This document shows, piece after piece, positions 51,101-61,945 of a stretch of 64,000 bases of DNA (positions are counted from its first letter, which is position 1; each line of letters starts with the position of its first letter). Origin of the DNA: Mesostigma viride (taxonomy: Eukaryota; Streptophyta; Mesostigmatophyceae; Mesostigmatales; Mesostigmataceae); NCBI GenBank assembly GCA_009746045.1, contig RPFO01000953.1, positions 1 to 64,000 of the forward strand, given 5' to 3'. A program made the position numbers and the translations under genes. The notes beneath the pieces were generated by a model, which did not search any database, was not told the origin of the DNA, and was given only the letters and a program-made list of their open reading frames with translations.

Positions 51101-54100
51101 TATCTATTGAAAAATTAATCGTCAACATCGATTTACTGCGTTGTTGTGCCTTGATCGTCCACCGCTGTGCCCAAGTGCCTATGTCAAGGCAAGTACTACT
51201 GCCTAATGACTCATCAAAAGTACATCCCCCCCTCCCCCCATGTTTAAGAATGGGGTCTGACGGAAACCTGAAATCAAATTCAGGGCTGAGAATCTTGAAG
51301 TTGAGACCTGTACGATCTTAAAGCTGAGGCGGTAAACCTGAGCACATAACCTATGTTGCGCCTACCGCTTAGCAGCCTTTTGTACCTACTTTAAGATCTT
51401 TTTGCCCATAACCAGCCCTGCGATCTCAAACCAGAAATTCCAAAATCCAGGGTCTCAAGATCTTAGATCTGGGAATCTTACGCGTGTATGGGGGGTTGTA
51501 GTAGTATTAACAATCTTTCTTGTTTTGCTTTGCTAGCCATGCAGTAAGCCCAGCCGCGGCGCGCTGCTGCCAAGTTCCATTGCCTTGAACCAAACCACAA
51601 GAACTGTTAGTCTTATCTTTTTCGTTTTGCTCGCCATCCCTGGAGACTGGGGGTGCCGTGCGCTGGTGCCCAAGTTCCCCTTATTGAAACAAAGGATACT
51701 AGTAGTCAATGTGAATATGTATATTGCTTATATATCTACGACTGTAAGTATGTCTTTGCTTGCTTGATTGTTATCCCTTGAGCCCAGGTGTGCCGCCTGC
51801 TCCTGCCCAAGTTCCACGGCTACGAATCTGACACGGAAGGGGACTCGTTCACGCTCATCTTCCACGACGCGCTAGACGCGCTGGGCTGGGCGATGGAGGT
51901 CCAACGCCACCTTCTCTTCCCCCTCAACCTGTTCTGCCACATGGGCATGCTCCCCGAGGGAGGCACCTCCTCCAAGTCCAAGAAGAGCTCCCAAAGCCGG
52001 AGCCATGGGGACGACGCCTACTCTGACTGGCCCGCGGAACTCCTGTCATACGGCACTGGCGCCGAGGTGGCCGACCCGACCAATGAGCACCGGGTCCTCT
52101 ACCGCGGCCTGCGCGTGCGCATGGGCATCCACAGCGGGGTGCCCGAGCGCGTCGTGGCCCACTCCAACGGGCGCCAGCATTACCGGGGGGCGGTGATGGA
52201 CATGACCAAGGCGGTCCAGGACGCGGCCGCGTCGGGCGGCCAGGTGCTCATGTCCATGGCCGCGTGGCAGGCGGTGGGCACGCACTTCCCAGGGATCATC
52301 TGCCTCCACATGGGTCTTCACGAGGTGGGCGAGAAGCTGCCACCTGTCCACCTCATGCAAATGGTCCTTGAGGAGACGGCCCACCGGGCTCCATTCCTCC
52401 CGCTCCGATCCAAGCAGCTCACACCCTCCTTCTTCGATGCGCCCTGCGCGGCCGACTGCTACGTGCACCTGCGGGCGCCGAGCGACCCCATTGTGATCGC
52501 GTTCATCTACGTCGGCCACGCAAAGACCCTGCGCCGGCGGCCAGGGTACCAGGAGGGGATCGAGCTCCTGGGGAAGCTCGTGCAGGAGCTCGAGCGCCGG
52601 TTTCAAGCGTACGAGGTGGAGGAGAAGGAGGGCAGCTACCTGCTGGCGTTTGCGTCGGCGGCCAAAGCGTCGTCCTTTGCCTTGAACCTGCAACGGGACG
52701 CGATGGCGCTTCCGTGGGCCGATGATCTCTTGGAACAGGAGGATGCCTCCGAGGTGCTCAAGCCGGTCACGGCCAGTGACGGCACACCGCAGCCAGATGT
52801 CCTTGTCTTCCGGTGGGCGGACAGAATTACACGGGCGTGCGGTTGTTCATGTTTTAGTATAATAAGGATTGTATGCCTGATTGTTGTTCTTGTTTGTCTA
52901 TTTCCCCTGCCTTAGGTTGATGATGTGCCATATCTATCCATGATTGATCAATATGTGGTATCCACTAATGATTAACATATACTGCAGTATCCCTGATTGA
53001 TTGATATGTAGTATCGATGAACGATTACTATATAGTATCCCTGTTTGATTACCATGTAGTATCCCTTATTGATGAATATATATATATATATATATTCATT
53101 GAGAATGATAGATAACGGAGGTGAATATATATATATTCTACTACCTAAGCATGCTCCATCCATCCACCTACAGGCCCCGCCTGTTGCTTGGCCAAGCGCA
53201 CGCGCATCGCCGTGCCTGTGCCATGTCATGTGGTTGTTTTCTGCTGATGGCTGGTGGTGTGCCACCTGCCTGCATGATAGCAGCCACTGCCTCTCTCACA
53301 CCCCTGCCTTTCCCTGCCTCTCTCACATCACTGCCTTTTCCTGCCTCTTCCTTCCAGGGGCCTGCGGCTGCAGATCGGGATGTGCCTGGCTGTGCCCAGC
53401 GACTGCCAGCCGCACCGAGCCACCGGCCGCGCCGCCTACTTTGGCCCCATTGTGAACCGCGCCGCGCGCATCGCCGCCACGGCGGCATGCGGGCAGACGC
53501 TGGCCAACGCGGAGCTGGTGGCGGCTGCTAGAAGAGAGGAGGGCGAGTTTATTTTCCGAGAGAAGGGCAGGTTCGACCTCAAGGTGAGCTGGCGGACGAT
53601 GCTGCATGCAAAGTAAGAGCCGGTGGGCTGCTACGCATGAAAGCTTACGCTGACCGATGGGCTGCTATGCATGAAGGGCTTACGCTGCGGTGGGCTGCTA
53701 CGCATGACAGCTTAAGCAGGCCGGTGGACTGCTACGCATGACAGCTAGCTGGCCGGTGGGCTGCTACGCATGACAGCTAGCTGGCCGGTGGGCTGCTACG
53801 CATTAAGGGCTTACGCTGGCCGGTGGGCTGCTACGCATGACAGCTAGCTGGCCAAAGAGCGTAAGCTTGTGAGCTTAGGCGGAGAAGGTAGCGGTGACCT
53901 GTTGACCGTTGTTTGAATGTGTACAGTTCTGGGGACTTGACTGTCTGTCCGGTCATCATCGGCGTACAAAAAAACTGACTGACGTACTGGCTAACAGTTC
54001 TGTGGGGATGGATGGCAGCCAGTTTGCCAATCGCGTGGAAGGAAGGGTGGTGCTTATTGTAGTGCTTGCAACATAAAAGTATACATGGCTTGCTGCTTGT

Positions 54101-54885
54101 ACGTTCCACTTGCTAATAATCATCTAAATGGAAATGAGGGGAAATGTGGCAGTGGACACGAGGCGTGCACATGATTTGCTTTCCATTGTGCAAGTGCATG
54201 GTGCCTGCCGCTTGTTTGGGAAACCAGCCAGGTTTTTTGTTGCACATATACCATGCGAGGACATGTTATGGGTCCCAATTGCACATGTTTTTGGTCCAGC
54301 AGCAGAGACTCCCTCAGAGTAGTGTTACTGGCGGCGGCAAGCCCAACCAAGCTGCACAAAGCCGAGTGTATGTGAACAGAGCATTGCTGAAGTTGCCCAC
54401 TGCGGGAAACCTTCCCTCCCTCCCTCGTACCCTCCTCTCTACCTCATGCCCACTCCTCTTTACCTCATGCCCACTCCTCTCTACCTCATGCCCAACGCCA
54501 TGCCACACAGGGCATCAAAGAACCGATGCACCTCTTCCAGGTGTGCAGCAACTCCTGCCCCTCCCTGAGCTCGCGCTTGTTCCCCAAAACGCGCCGCCTG
54601 GCTGAATTCCTCGTGACCGCCCTCGGCCTTGATAATGACGGGATGCCTGGGTCCCCCCCCGCGGCGGACGGGAAACTGCCGGCCCCCTTGAAGGGCAGTG
54701 TCTCGATCCGGAATCCCCCCCCCAGCGTGCACAACTTGGTCTCGTACGACTTGTCGTTAGTGGCCAAGGAGAAGGAGCCCGACTACGCGGGCATGGGGCT
54801 GGACGAGGCGGTGCTGCTAATCAAGCGGTACCGGGGCGAGGTGGAGGCGCTGCGTAACCTGTTGGCCCAGTACCGGCGGGCATGA
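48103..54885 (+). CDS. Protein with tandem class III nucleotide cyclase domains, 5 exons
   Basis: Exons 48103-48220, 49119-49192, 51788-52812, 53358-53583 and 54511-54885 sum to 1818 nt (605 residues). Domain 1 (about 33-250) has [16 protein letters not shown] with metal Asp40 and [10 protein letters not shown] with the second Asp83, but where class III enzymes have Asn-x3-Arg it has Asp202 and Ala206 ([14 protein letters not shown]). Domain 2 (about 296-500) has Tyr305 and Ser347 in place of the two Asp ([22 protein letters not shown]) but keeps [13 protein letters not shown] with Asn439 and Arg443. The halves thus complement each other into one possible active site making cAMP or cGMP. The C-terminal ~110 residues (KEPMHLFQV to LLAQYRRA) have a helical end. 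No transmembrane segment is seen. ATG 48103 is in GCCCATGGC; an unseen upstream exon cannot be excluded. Confidence 0.9.
49588..50698 (+). repeat. 1.1-kb hexamer array (CCCCTT)n in cyclase intron 2
   Basis: About 185 units of CCCCTT with periodic 5-bp CCCTT variants in the middle part (about 49840-50580). It ends with CACCCG repeats at 50698-50724. The purine strand reads AAGGGG. Open frames ([16 protein letters not shown]) are artefacts. Confidence 0.97.
50725..51787 (+). other. Distal part of cyclase intron 2, with decoys of exon C
   Basis: Non-coding. Copies resembling the start of the third exon (CTGCTCCTGCCCAAGTTCCA at 51798) occur at about 51566 (GCGCTGCTGCCAAGTTCCAT) and 51660 (GCGCTGGTGCCCAAGTTCCC), each after an AGCCCAG- or GGAGACTG-like stretch. 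The rest (51000-51530) is unique AT-balanced sequence. Confidence 0.6.
53092..53124 (-). mobile_element. ~33-bp stub of the 62.5-kb LINE 3' terminus
   Basis: TTCATTGAGAATGATAGATA then ACGGAGGT matches the 3' end of the element at 62493-62525 (TTCATTGAGAATGATAGATT, ACGGAGGT). It is set within TATATA runs in cyclase intron 3. Either an extreme truncation or a rearranged remnant. Confidence 0.6.
53620..53855 (+). repeat. Minisatellite, ~35-bp unit GGTGGGCTGCTACGCATGA
   Basis: Seven imperfect units (GGTGGGCTGCTACGCATGAC plus AGCTAGCTGGCC, or AAGGGCTTACGCTGGCC) start about 35 bp after the donor of cyclase exon 4. The core resembles the 10.9-kb minisatellite. Confidence 0.9.
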
Positions 54886-55386
54886 GAGACTGGGATTATT
54901 GTTCCTGTACAACCTGGTACGCTGTGGCTTGCCTTCGGGAATGATGGAAGAGGGGAGTCCCTGCCCCATTCTTGTTGTGCAGCCCATAGGGATTATAAAT
55001 AAGCACTCTCTAGCGCTCTCTAGTGCTCCGCGTTTCTGCCATCCAGGTTCACGTGTAATTTATCAATCACCAGAGACAACCAGAGATATTTAATGATGAC
55101 CTGGCATTCTGTCTTGTATGTGGACCTTGACAAGGCTTATGTATTACTTGTACGCCAACCAATCCTTCCGTAAACCCTATAGTAGACAGCTCATGCTAGC
55201 CGGCCAAGCCCTCAAAGTCATGCAGTCGGGGCACCACGTTCAATTCCACATGTCGCAATGTATGCCGGCCGGGTACCATGGGTGCTGTAAAATCGAACTC
55301 CTGACCCAAAATCCAAGATCGCCTAGGTATGCACATCCCCATATCCCAGCAATGACCTCTTTCTTTCTTTAACTTCTTTTGTTATT
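54886..55386 (+). other. 3' flank of the cyclase gene
   Basis: No coding signal. It includes the presumed 3' UTR with TATAAATAAG near 54995 and continues as unique DNA to the ATGATT microsatellite. Confidence 0.45.
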
Positions 55387-55862
55387 GTTATTATGATTAT
55401 GATTATGATTATGATTATGATTATGATTATGATTATGATTATGATTATGATTATGATTATGATTATGATTATGATTATGATTATGATTATGATTATGATT
55501 ATGATTATGATTATGATTATGATTATGATTATGATTATGATTATGATTATGATTATGATTATGATTATGATTATGATTATGATTATGATTATGATTATGA
55601 TTATGATTATGATTATGATTATGATTATGATTATGATTATGATTATGATTATGATTATGATTATGATTATGATTATGACTATGATTATGATTATGATTAT
55701 GATTATGATTATGATTATGATTATGAGTATGAGTATGATTATGATTATGATTATGATTATGATTATGATTATGATTATGATTATGATTATGATTATGATT
55801 ATGATTATGATTATGATTATGATTATGATTATGATTATGATTATGATCATGATTATGACTAT
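55387..55862 (+). repeat. Hexamer microsatellite (ATGATT)n
   Basis: About 78 units of ATGATT (minus strand AATCAT) with very few changes. It directly abuts, through an ATT-rich bridge, the 3' end of the minus-strand retroelement stub at 55905. Confidence 0.97.
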
Positions 55863-55904
55863 TATGATTATAATTATTGTTATTATTTCTATCCTTATTA
55901 TTAT

Positions 55905-56178
55905 TGAACGAACTCCGTTGGGAGTACACGTAACACATGGCCCTGAGAAGGGGCCCATGGTTTTTTATACATTCTGGGCTACAACCTGCAGGTGGGGGAT
56001 GTAAACTGCCACCTACTCGGTAGGTGCACCTGCACCACCATGTATTCCAGCAGCTAAGGTGCGTCCATGGGGCCTGGAAGATGATTGTGGCTAGGCAAGA
56101 TCAGCTAGGGCATGACATCTCAGCAGAGAGTTTAACCCTCTGCATGGGCAAAACATAAGTAAGTAAGTACTTGCGTGC
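55905..56178 (-). mobile_element. Retroelement 3' UTR copy, minus strand
   Basis: The reverse complement runs from (CTTA)n and TTTTGCCCATGCAGAGGGTT through CCCACCTGCAGGTTGTAGCC, CAGAATGTAT to GTGTACTCCCAACGGAGTTC, in the same order as the 3' UTRs at 59430-59690 and 62120-62370. No coding part is present. Confidence 0.75.
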
Positions 56179-56235
56179 CATGCACATGGGCTTTGCTTAC
56201 ATGGGATTTGCTTAAGCAGCACACCACCTCCACCA

Positions 56236-56722
56236 CCTCCACCATCACAGCACAACTCAAGCTAGCAACAAGCCCTCGACCTTCGCGAGGAAGCCGACAT
56301 CGCCAGGCGCAGCCACCATGTCATCGTCAAGCACTTCGCCCAGCCGGCAGGTGAGACCTCCACGAGCCTTCTTGAGGCATTTAAGCGCGACATTTTTGCC
56401 CCCATGCTACTCACTGGTGAGCTGGACATGTTGACTGTCCGCCTCCCCCGCGCGCGGGGGAAGGCTGGCCCGGCATCCGTGCTCCTCACCTTTAAGTACA
56501 TGGCGGACAAGCTGTCGTTCCTTAATGCCGCAAGAGGCTCTCGGAGACTCGATTCACGCTGGACAACGACTTGACCCTGGCCCAGCAACAGCGGCGACGC
56601 GAGCTATGGCCGACCTACCTTCAGCTCCGGCAGAGCGCACGGGGGAAGCCGGTATACTGTAGGGGGGCGGTCATCCACGTTGACCACAAGCCCTGGCAGC
56701 CCCCTCCTGCCACCTCAGACTA
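56236..56722 (+). pseudogene. LINE ORF1 C-terminal half, frameshifted, plus strand
   Basis: The frames give LDLREEADIARRSHHVIVKH, RLPRARGKAGPASVLLTFK and, after an indel near 56530, the RRRELWPTYLQLRQ-type end. The order matches 58745-59270. Its 3' end runs within 75 bp into an RT C-terminal remnant, so most of ORF2 is deleted. Confidence 0.75.
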
Positions 56723-56794
56723 GGAATATATACCAGTAGTGTAGATTAGTCAGGCTTAGCCTAGCATAGTGTAGATTAGTCAGGCTTAGCCACA

Positions 56795-56907
56795 TGCCAG
56801 CCCCTGTGGGCAAGCCGCCTCCCCCCAAGAGGCGGAGCCGTTTTGATGAGTAGCGTAGATAGGCTTTTCTAGACTAGTTATAGCTTAGAGTCGGGGTAAA
56901 ATTGGCT
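56795..56907 (+). mobile_element. LINE ORF2 C-terminal remnant and 3' UTR (continues at 57612-57700)
   Basis: CCTGTGGGCAAGCCGCCTCC and what follows encodes PVGKPPPPKRRSRFDE and a stop at 56851-56853, the exact C-terminus of the RT ORF at 39938. The 3' UTR is interrupted at 56907 by the TIR element and resumes at 57612 (AGGTTAGTTCGATTACGCGG to ATATGTGCTACATGACCTCC). Confidence 0.8.
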
Positions 56908-57591
56908 CCAGAGTTCTCAATTCTCGAATTCTCAGAGGGCGGGGGCCGAGATTAATTAAGAGGTACCTTGAAATTAAATAAGAGGCATGGCTGTATCGAG
57001 ATATATGTTCGGAGGCGAATTTCTATTGGCGTTAATTTGTAGTATTGTACGAAAACATGTCAAGGGTGACGGAAAGAAGGACTTATGTTCCAATGCACGA
57101 CGGTATTGGACGGAGTTCCCGGTCTGGCAAGCGGATTTTGGATCTCACGTTCAGAAAAGGGCTTGGGTACACGACGCGGCGCGACGTACGTTGTAAAATG
57201 GCTCGCAGAAAAGGAACCGTGGCGACTATTTGGCGCCGCGTCGGTCTTGACGTTGTTTGCTCCGTTGGATCTGCATCTACGGCGTTCGTGGGTTGTTTCG
57301 AAACCCGGTCGATGAGATTTTACGGAGAAGTAGGGTATATAAGTGATCTTTGTTGTTTCCTTGATATAAGTGATCCTTTTTTGACCAAGCGGTGAACTGA
57401 ATGTAGAAGTCGGAATAAATTATACGGTCTGACACGTTGTCGTACTATACTACAACTTAACGCCAATGGAAACTCGCCTCCAAAAATATATCTGGATAGA
57501 GGCATGCCTCTTATTTAATTTCAAGGTACCTCTTATTTAATCTCGGGCGGCGCCCTCCGAGAACTTGAGAATTTGAGAACCGGACTCGTGG
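56908..57591. mobile_element. 684-bp element with ~160-bp terminal inverted repeats
   Basis: The left end (CCAGAGTTCTCAATTCTCGA, then GAGATTAATTAAGAGGTACC, TTGAAATTAAATAAGAGGCA, GGAGGCGAATTTCTATTGGC) is repeated in inverse at 57425-57591 with about 85 percent identity. GAGTCGGGGTAAAATTGGCT occurs at both borders (56888-56907 and 57592-57611) as a 20-bp direct repeat. The 360-bp core has no recognised coding capacity. The direct repeats and the interrupted LINE 3' UTR show it inserted into that LINE remnant. Confidence 0.85.
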
Positions 57592-57719
57592 GAGTCGGGG
57601 TAAAATTGGCTTTAGAGTTAGGTTAGTTCGATTACGCGGCTTCCTCCACTCCACCCATCCAACCTGGAATATGTGCTACATGACCTCCCACGAGCCTAGA
57701 GAGCCACGAGCCACGAGGT

Positions 57720-59700
57720 AGCCATGGCTGACGGCGGAGCTCATAACTTTCACGTTTGAGCACCGAATTTAGTCGTGAATATCACAATCGCTTCGTCTTT
57801 CTAAGACGCACATGCTGATATAATTTTCCGACGCTATTACGCAATATACGATGAGCAAACGCCCATCGACGCAACGCAGCCTGACGGCTGCGCTCGGCAA
57901 TGAAAATACGTCTGCAGCTCCGGCTGCAGCTTCGCCATCAGGTCCGGCAGGCGGCAGTGACACTAGTCACGCACTGGTAGTCGCCCAGCACCCTCCCGGG
58001 CTTCCTGCCTCGCCCTCAGCCTCGCCTGATCCCAAGCGCAGTCGCTCAGACGAACCTGGCTGGTCTGAGCGAGATATTGACGTTGATCGGCTTTTTGCCA
58101 CCTTCGACATCAACAGGCTTGCCTTTTTCGAAATTCATTGCTCCAAGTTACTGGAGCTCGTGTTTTACGGGTCCCACGCCTCACTGCTGGCCCTGTGCAA
58201 GCAGTTCCATTCCAGAACCCACCTTTTCCGCAACGGAGCTGACGGCCGGTTTTCCGACCGCCCAGCTGACGCCCCTACCTCGGCCAATATGGCCGGCTGG
58301 CCTCGCCCCCGCCTTCAGCTCGCAGCTCTCTTTACCATCACTCAGCGCTCGGCCTTCGACCTTTTGCAACCCTGCCCCGTTACCGAATCCACCTTCCTCC
58401 GCCACCTCCACGACGCCTTCTCACAGCACGTGTCGCCCATTGCTGCCAATGTGCGCACGCTGGCTGCTGAGCTCCCCACCATCCCCACCGCCACCGCCGC
58501 CCTCCTCGCCTCCACCCCCCCCCCTCCGCCTCCACCGACTCCATCACCGCCCAGCTCCGCGACATCGACCAGCGTCTTAAGGATAACGCCATCGCTATCG
58601 AGGTTCTGCAGAACACCGCAGGCCTCACCGCCCAGGCGGTGAAGGACATTGCCGCCAAGCCAGCCCCGGCTGGCCTGGTCGGCGATGCTCCTCCCATCAC
58701 CACCTGGGCGGACATGCTTAAGCAACACACCACCTCCACCACCTCCGCCGTCGCAGCCCAGCTCCAACGGCAGACGCTTGACCTCCGCGAGGAGGCCGAG
58801 CTCGCCAAGCGCAGCCTTAACGTCATTGTCAAGAATCTCAAGATGGAGGAAGGTGAGAATTCCGAGAAGCTTGCGCGTGCTTTTGAGAGAGAAATCCTTG
58901 ATCGCATGGGCCTTACTGGTGAGATCGAGCTGGCCGCCCACCGCCTTCCCCGCGCGCGGGGTAAGGCAGGGCCGCCCCCGCTCCTTCTCACCTTTAAGAC
59001 CCCGGCGGACAAGATTTCTTTTCTCAGACGCCGCAAGCGGCTCGAGAAGACTCTCTTCACCCTTGATGACGACCTGACCCTGGCGCAGCAACAACGGCGA
59101 CGGGAGCTATGGCCGACCTACCTCCAGCTCCGGCAGACCAAGGCGGGCCAGCCGGTGTACTGGAAGGGGGCGGCCATCTACGTCGGCCACAAGCCCTGGC
59201 AGGCGACACCCCCCCCCCGCGGCCCCAGCGACTCCAGACGCCCCAGCTTAGGGGAATACAGCAGTAGTAGTGTAGAATAGATAGACCGTGGCCATGTACA
59301 TGTACGCCTCCTAGAGGCACTATCCCAGCTAAGCCACGCGCTTTATTTAATCATGTACATGTGTGCCTATGATGAGCCACACTCCAGATGATGCCTAGCT
59401 TTATTTAGTTAGTTATGTTGTGCCCATGCAGGGAGTAACTCTCTGCTGAGAGCCACGCTTTAGCCTTTGTATAGCTATGCTGATCTTCCCCCCCATGACA
59501 GGCTCCCCCTTCGCTGGGCATAGCTTGAAGATCATGGGGATGCACGTGCCCTGGTGCACCTAGAGCAAGGGTCCTTTACATCCCCACCCTTGCAGGAAGT
59601 AGCTTAGGATGTATGATAGGCCATATGCCCCCTCTCAAGGGCTATGTGCTACATATACTCCCAACGGAGTTATGTTACAATTCAATTCAATTCAATTCAA
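57720..59700 (+). mobile_element. Retroelement with ORF1 only and (CAATT)n tail
   Basis: It comprises a 5' UTR from about 57720 (GGCTGACGGCGGAGCTCATA), ORF1 (57851-59280, one frameshift), a ~400-bp 3' UTR, and the terminus TACTCCCAACGGAGTTATGT, TA plus (CAATT)n at 59675-59700. There is no reverse transcriptase. The 3' end resembles that of the RT-bearing LINE (ATGTGCTACAT, CCAACGGAG), so it is either an internally deleted copy or a non-autonomous partner. Confidence 0.8.
57851..59280 (+). pseudogene. LINE ORF1-like nucleic-acid-binding protein, one frameshift
   Basis: ATG 57851 opens MSKRPSTQRSLTAALGN. The first frame runs to a Pro run (STPPPPPPPTPS) at 58510-58535. The second frame, from before 58639 to 59280, carries AVKDIAAKPAPAGLVGD, a helical stretch (QLQRQTLDLREEAELAKRS), LNVIVKNLKMEEGENSEKL and RLPRARGKAGPPPLLLTFK, RRKRLEKTLFTLDDDLTLAQ, RRRELWPTYLQLRQTK. 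This order resembles L1-type ORF1 proteins (coiled coil, RRM-like, C-terminal domain). The break falls in a C/G-poor homopolymer-like C tract, so a 1-base indel or sequencing error is the simplest cause; about 475 residues otherwise. Confidence 0.75.
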
Positions 59701-59721
59701 TGACCTCCCAACGGAGGCATT

Positions 59722-61945
59722 AAATTAAATTAAATTATAACATGCCTCCGTTGGGGGGTCATGTAGCACATATTCCTTGATCGATGGGTGGTGGAAAGGA
59801 AAGAGCCGCGTAATCGAACTATCCTAACGCTAAGCTACCTAGTCTAGAAAATCCTAACTGCCCTACTCGTCAAAACGCCTCCTCCTCTTGGGGGGAGGGG
59901 GCTTGCCCACAGGGTCGGGCGTGTGAGCCTTGACAATCTTCTGCCACCGCGTCTTGCCCTGCATGGCAGTCCAAAGAAGGGAGAGGGAGTGGATGCGGTA
60001 TTCAAACTGGGCTGGGACCAGGAGGTCATCCAGCAGCACCTGTACGTAGTTCGCGACATGTTTCCCTACCCTTTTGGGAATGTCCTTGGGGCCAGGCCAG
60101 GTCAGAATGTGCCGCCCTGGCTGGCCAAGCCGCTGGGGGCCTGCCAGACCAAGGGCGGTGTCGACCTGGCTAGTGCGAGCAAGGTGTCCTACAAATGCTA
60201 TTCTACGCTGTCTAATCTCGTCCGAAATACGAGGCATGCCCTGATACAAAGACTCTGATGACGGGCGCTTGGAAAACCCTACGTTCAAGACCTGTCGGAG
60301 CATCCTGTAAACTGTGCCGTCTAGCCTAGCTGCCATGCAGTGTGGGTGTGAGTGTCCACGCCTCGGCGCCATACGTGAGCACCGTGAGGACGAGGACCTT
60401 GAAGAGCATGCGCTTGCGGTGGTCGCCCAGGCCCTTGGAGCGCCAGTAGGTGTTGAGCGAACGGAGCCTAGCCCAGGCCAGGCCGATGCGGGTGTCCACA
60501 TCGTCGGCGGTGTCAGGGAGCCAGCTCCCTAACAGCTTGAAGCGATCGCGGAACGGGACCGTCGTCCCATCGAGCAGGCGCGGCAGCGGCGGTGTACTGG
60601 AGGCCCCAATCACCATCGCCTCAGCTTTGACACTAATCTCCAACCCCACCGCCCTCGCCTCCAGGCCCAGACAGTCCAGCCAGGTCTGAATGTGCTCGGG
60701 CGCGCGATGAGGGTGGTGTCATCCGCATAAAGCAGGTCGCGGCCAGGCGGTAACCAGGTCGAACCCCGCCATGGTCTTTCTCGTTAAGGATGTCCAAGCC
60801 TGGCTCGAACCCCTTATTAAGAGCAGTAAAGCGCGCACGTGCTCGGCGCATGACGTGATCCACGACAATAATGAACAGGTATGGGGACTGTCAGGACAGA
60901 ACCTTGCCACACCCCGTGGTGAAGGGGGAATATGGTGGGGTGGTGCCTTCCGCAGCTAGTCCGCACTACTGCCCGTGAGCCCTCATACAGTCGGCGAATG
61001 GCAGCAATAAACGCAGGTGGCACTCGATCCAGAGCTAGGATGGCCCAAAGAGCCTCCCAGATCGAGGACCGTGTCAAAGGCCTTGATATAGTCAACAAAA
61101 ATGAAGACCAGCGGCAAACTGTCAGGGGGAAGGCGACGCACCTCCTCCATCAACCGGCGCGCGACAAACACAGCCATGACAGTGTTACGACCATGCACGA
61201 CGGAAACCCATCTGAGACTCACCCAGGTGGGGGTCCAGCGCGGCGCGGAGCCTGTGCAGCATCATGCGCATGAAGACCTTCAGCGCGGCGCTCTGGAGGC
61301 AGACACCCCTGCAGTTACCGGGGTCAGCAGCAGAGCCCTACTTGTACAGTGCATGACGCGGATGGCCGTCTGCCACTCAGCAGGCGGAGGCTCGTCAGAA
61401 AGCAGGACACGGTTGCAGAACGCCAGCAGAAGATCCCTAACCGCCGGATCAGGGGTCTTCAGCAGCTCAGCAGAAAGGTGGTCGGCACCGACCGCCGCAT
61501 CGTACCGTAGGCGAGCAAGGGCGCCGTCCGATTCCTTCAAAGTGAAGGGGTGGACGACGTCGTCAGTGGCAATTAAGGCAGCCCATCGTCAGTGGCAACT
61601 AAGGCGGGGACTTCAATGGTAGTCCGCGGCCGAGGAGGGGGGCGCTGGCGGCGGCGGGGCCGGGTCCGGCAACCCCGAGGCGGGCGGCCGTCTCGGGGTG
61701 AAGCGGCGGGGGGGGGCGCGAGCCCCACCGGTCAAGGAAACATTGTGGGCCAACCAGCGGTCAAGGCTGACCGGCGCCGTGCCGTCCCCCGTGTGCTCCA
61801 CCGGGGTGCGCTGCCGCCGGCCGCCGAGCCGGTCGAGGTGCATGTACCACATGCCCTTGCCCTGGTTGCGAGCCTGGAAGGCCTTGCATGGCATCCGCGA
61901 TGCACTGGGCCGCCTCCGCCTCCTGACTCCTGAGCGTGTTGTGAA
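59722..61945 (-). mobile_element. 5'-truncated LINE with reverse transcriptase, minus strand
   Basis: The minus strand repeats the plus-strand LINE from about 37920 to 40070: SLDRWLAHNVSLTGGARAPP, SDGALARLRYDAAVGADHLS, FVDYIKAFDTVL, LYADDTT (codons near 60716-60733), a C-terminus ending GKPPPPKRRRRFDE (59863) and 3' UTR with (TTAAA)n at 59722. Visual identity is high, but many small indels split it into at least seven frames, so it is a pseudogene. The 5' truncation is at about 61945. Confidence 0.88.

Noticed and set aside
52046-52693. 215-residue minus-strand frame
   Set aside because: Antisense shadow of cyclase exon 3.
55323-56004. Poly-(Met-Ile), poly-Ile and His-Asn repeat frames
   Set aside because: Three frames of the (ATGATT)n microsatellite; no start context or flanking coding signal.
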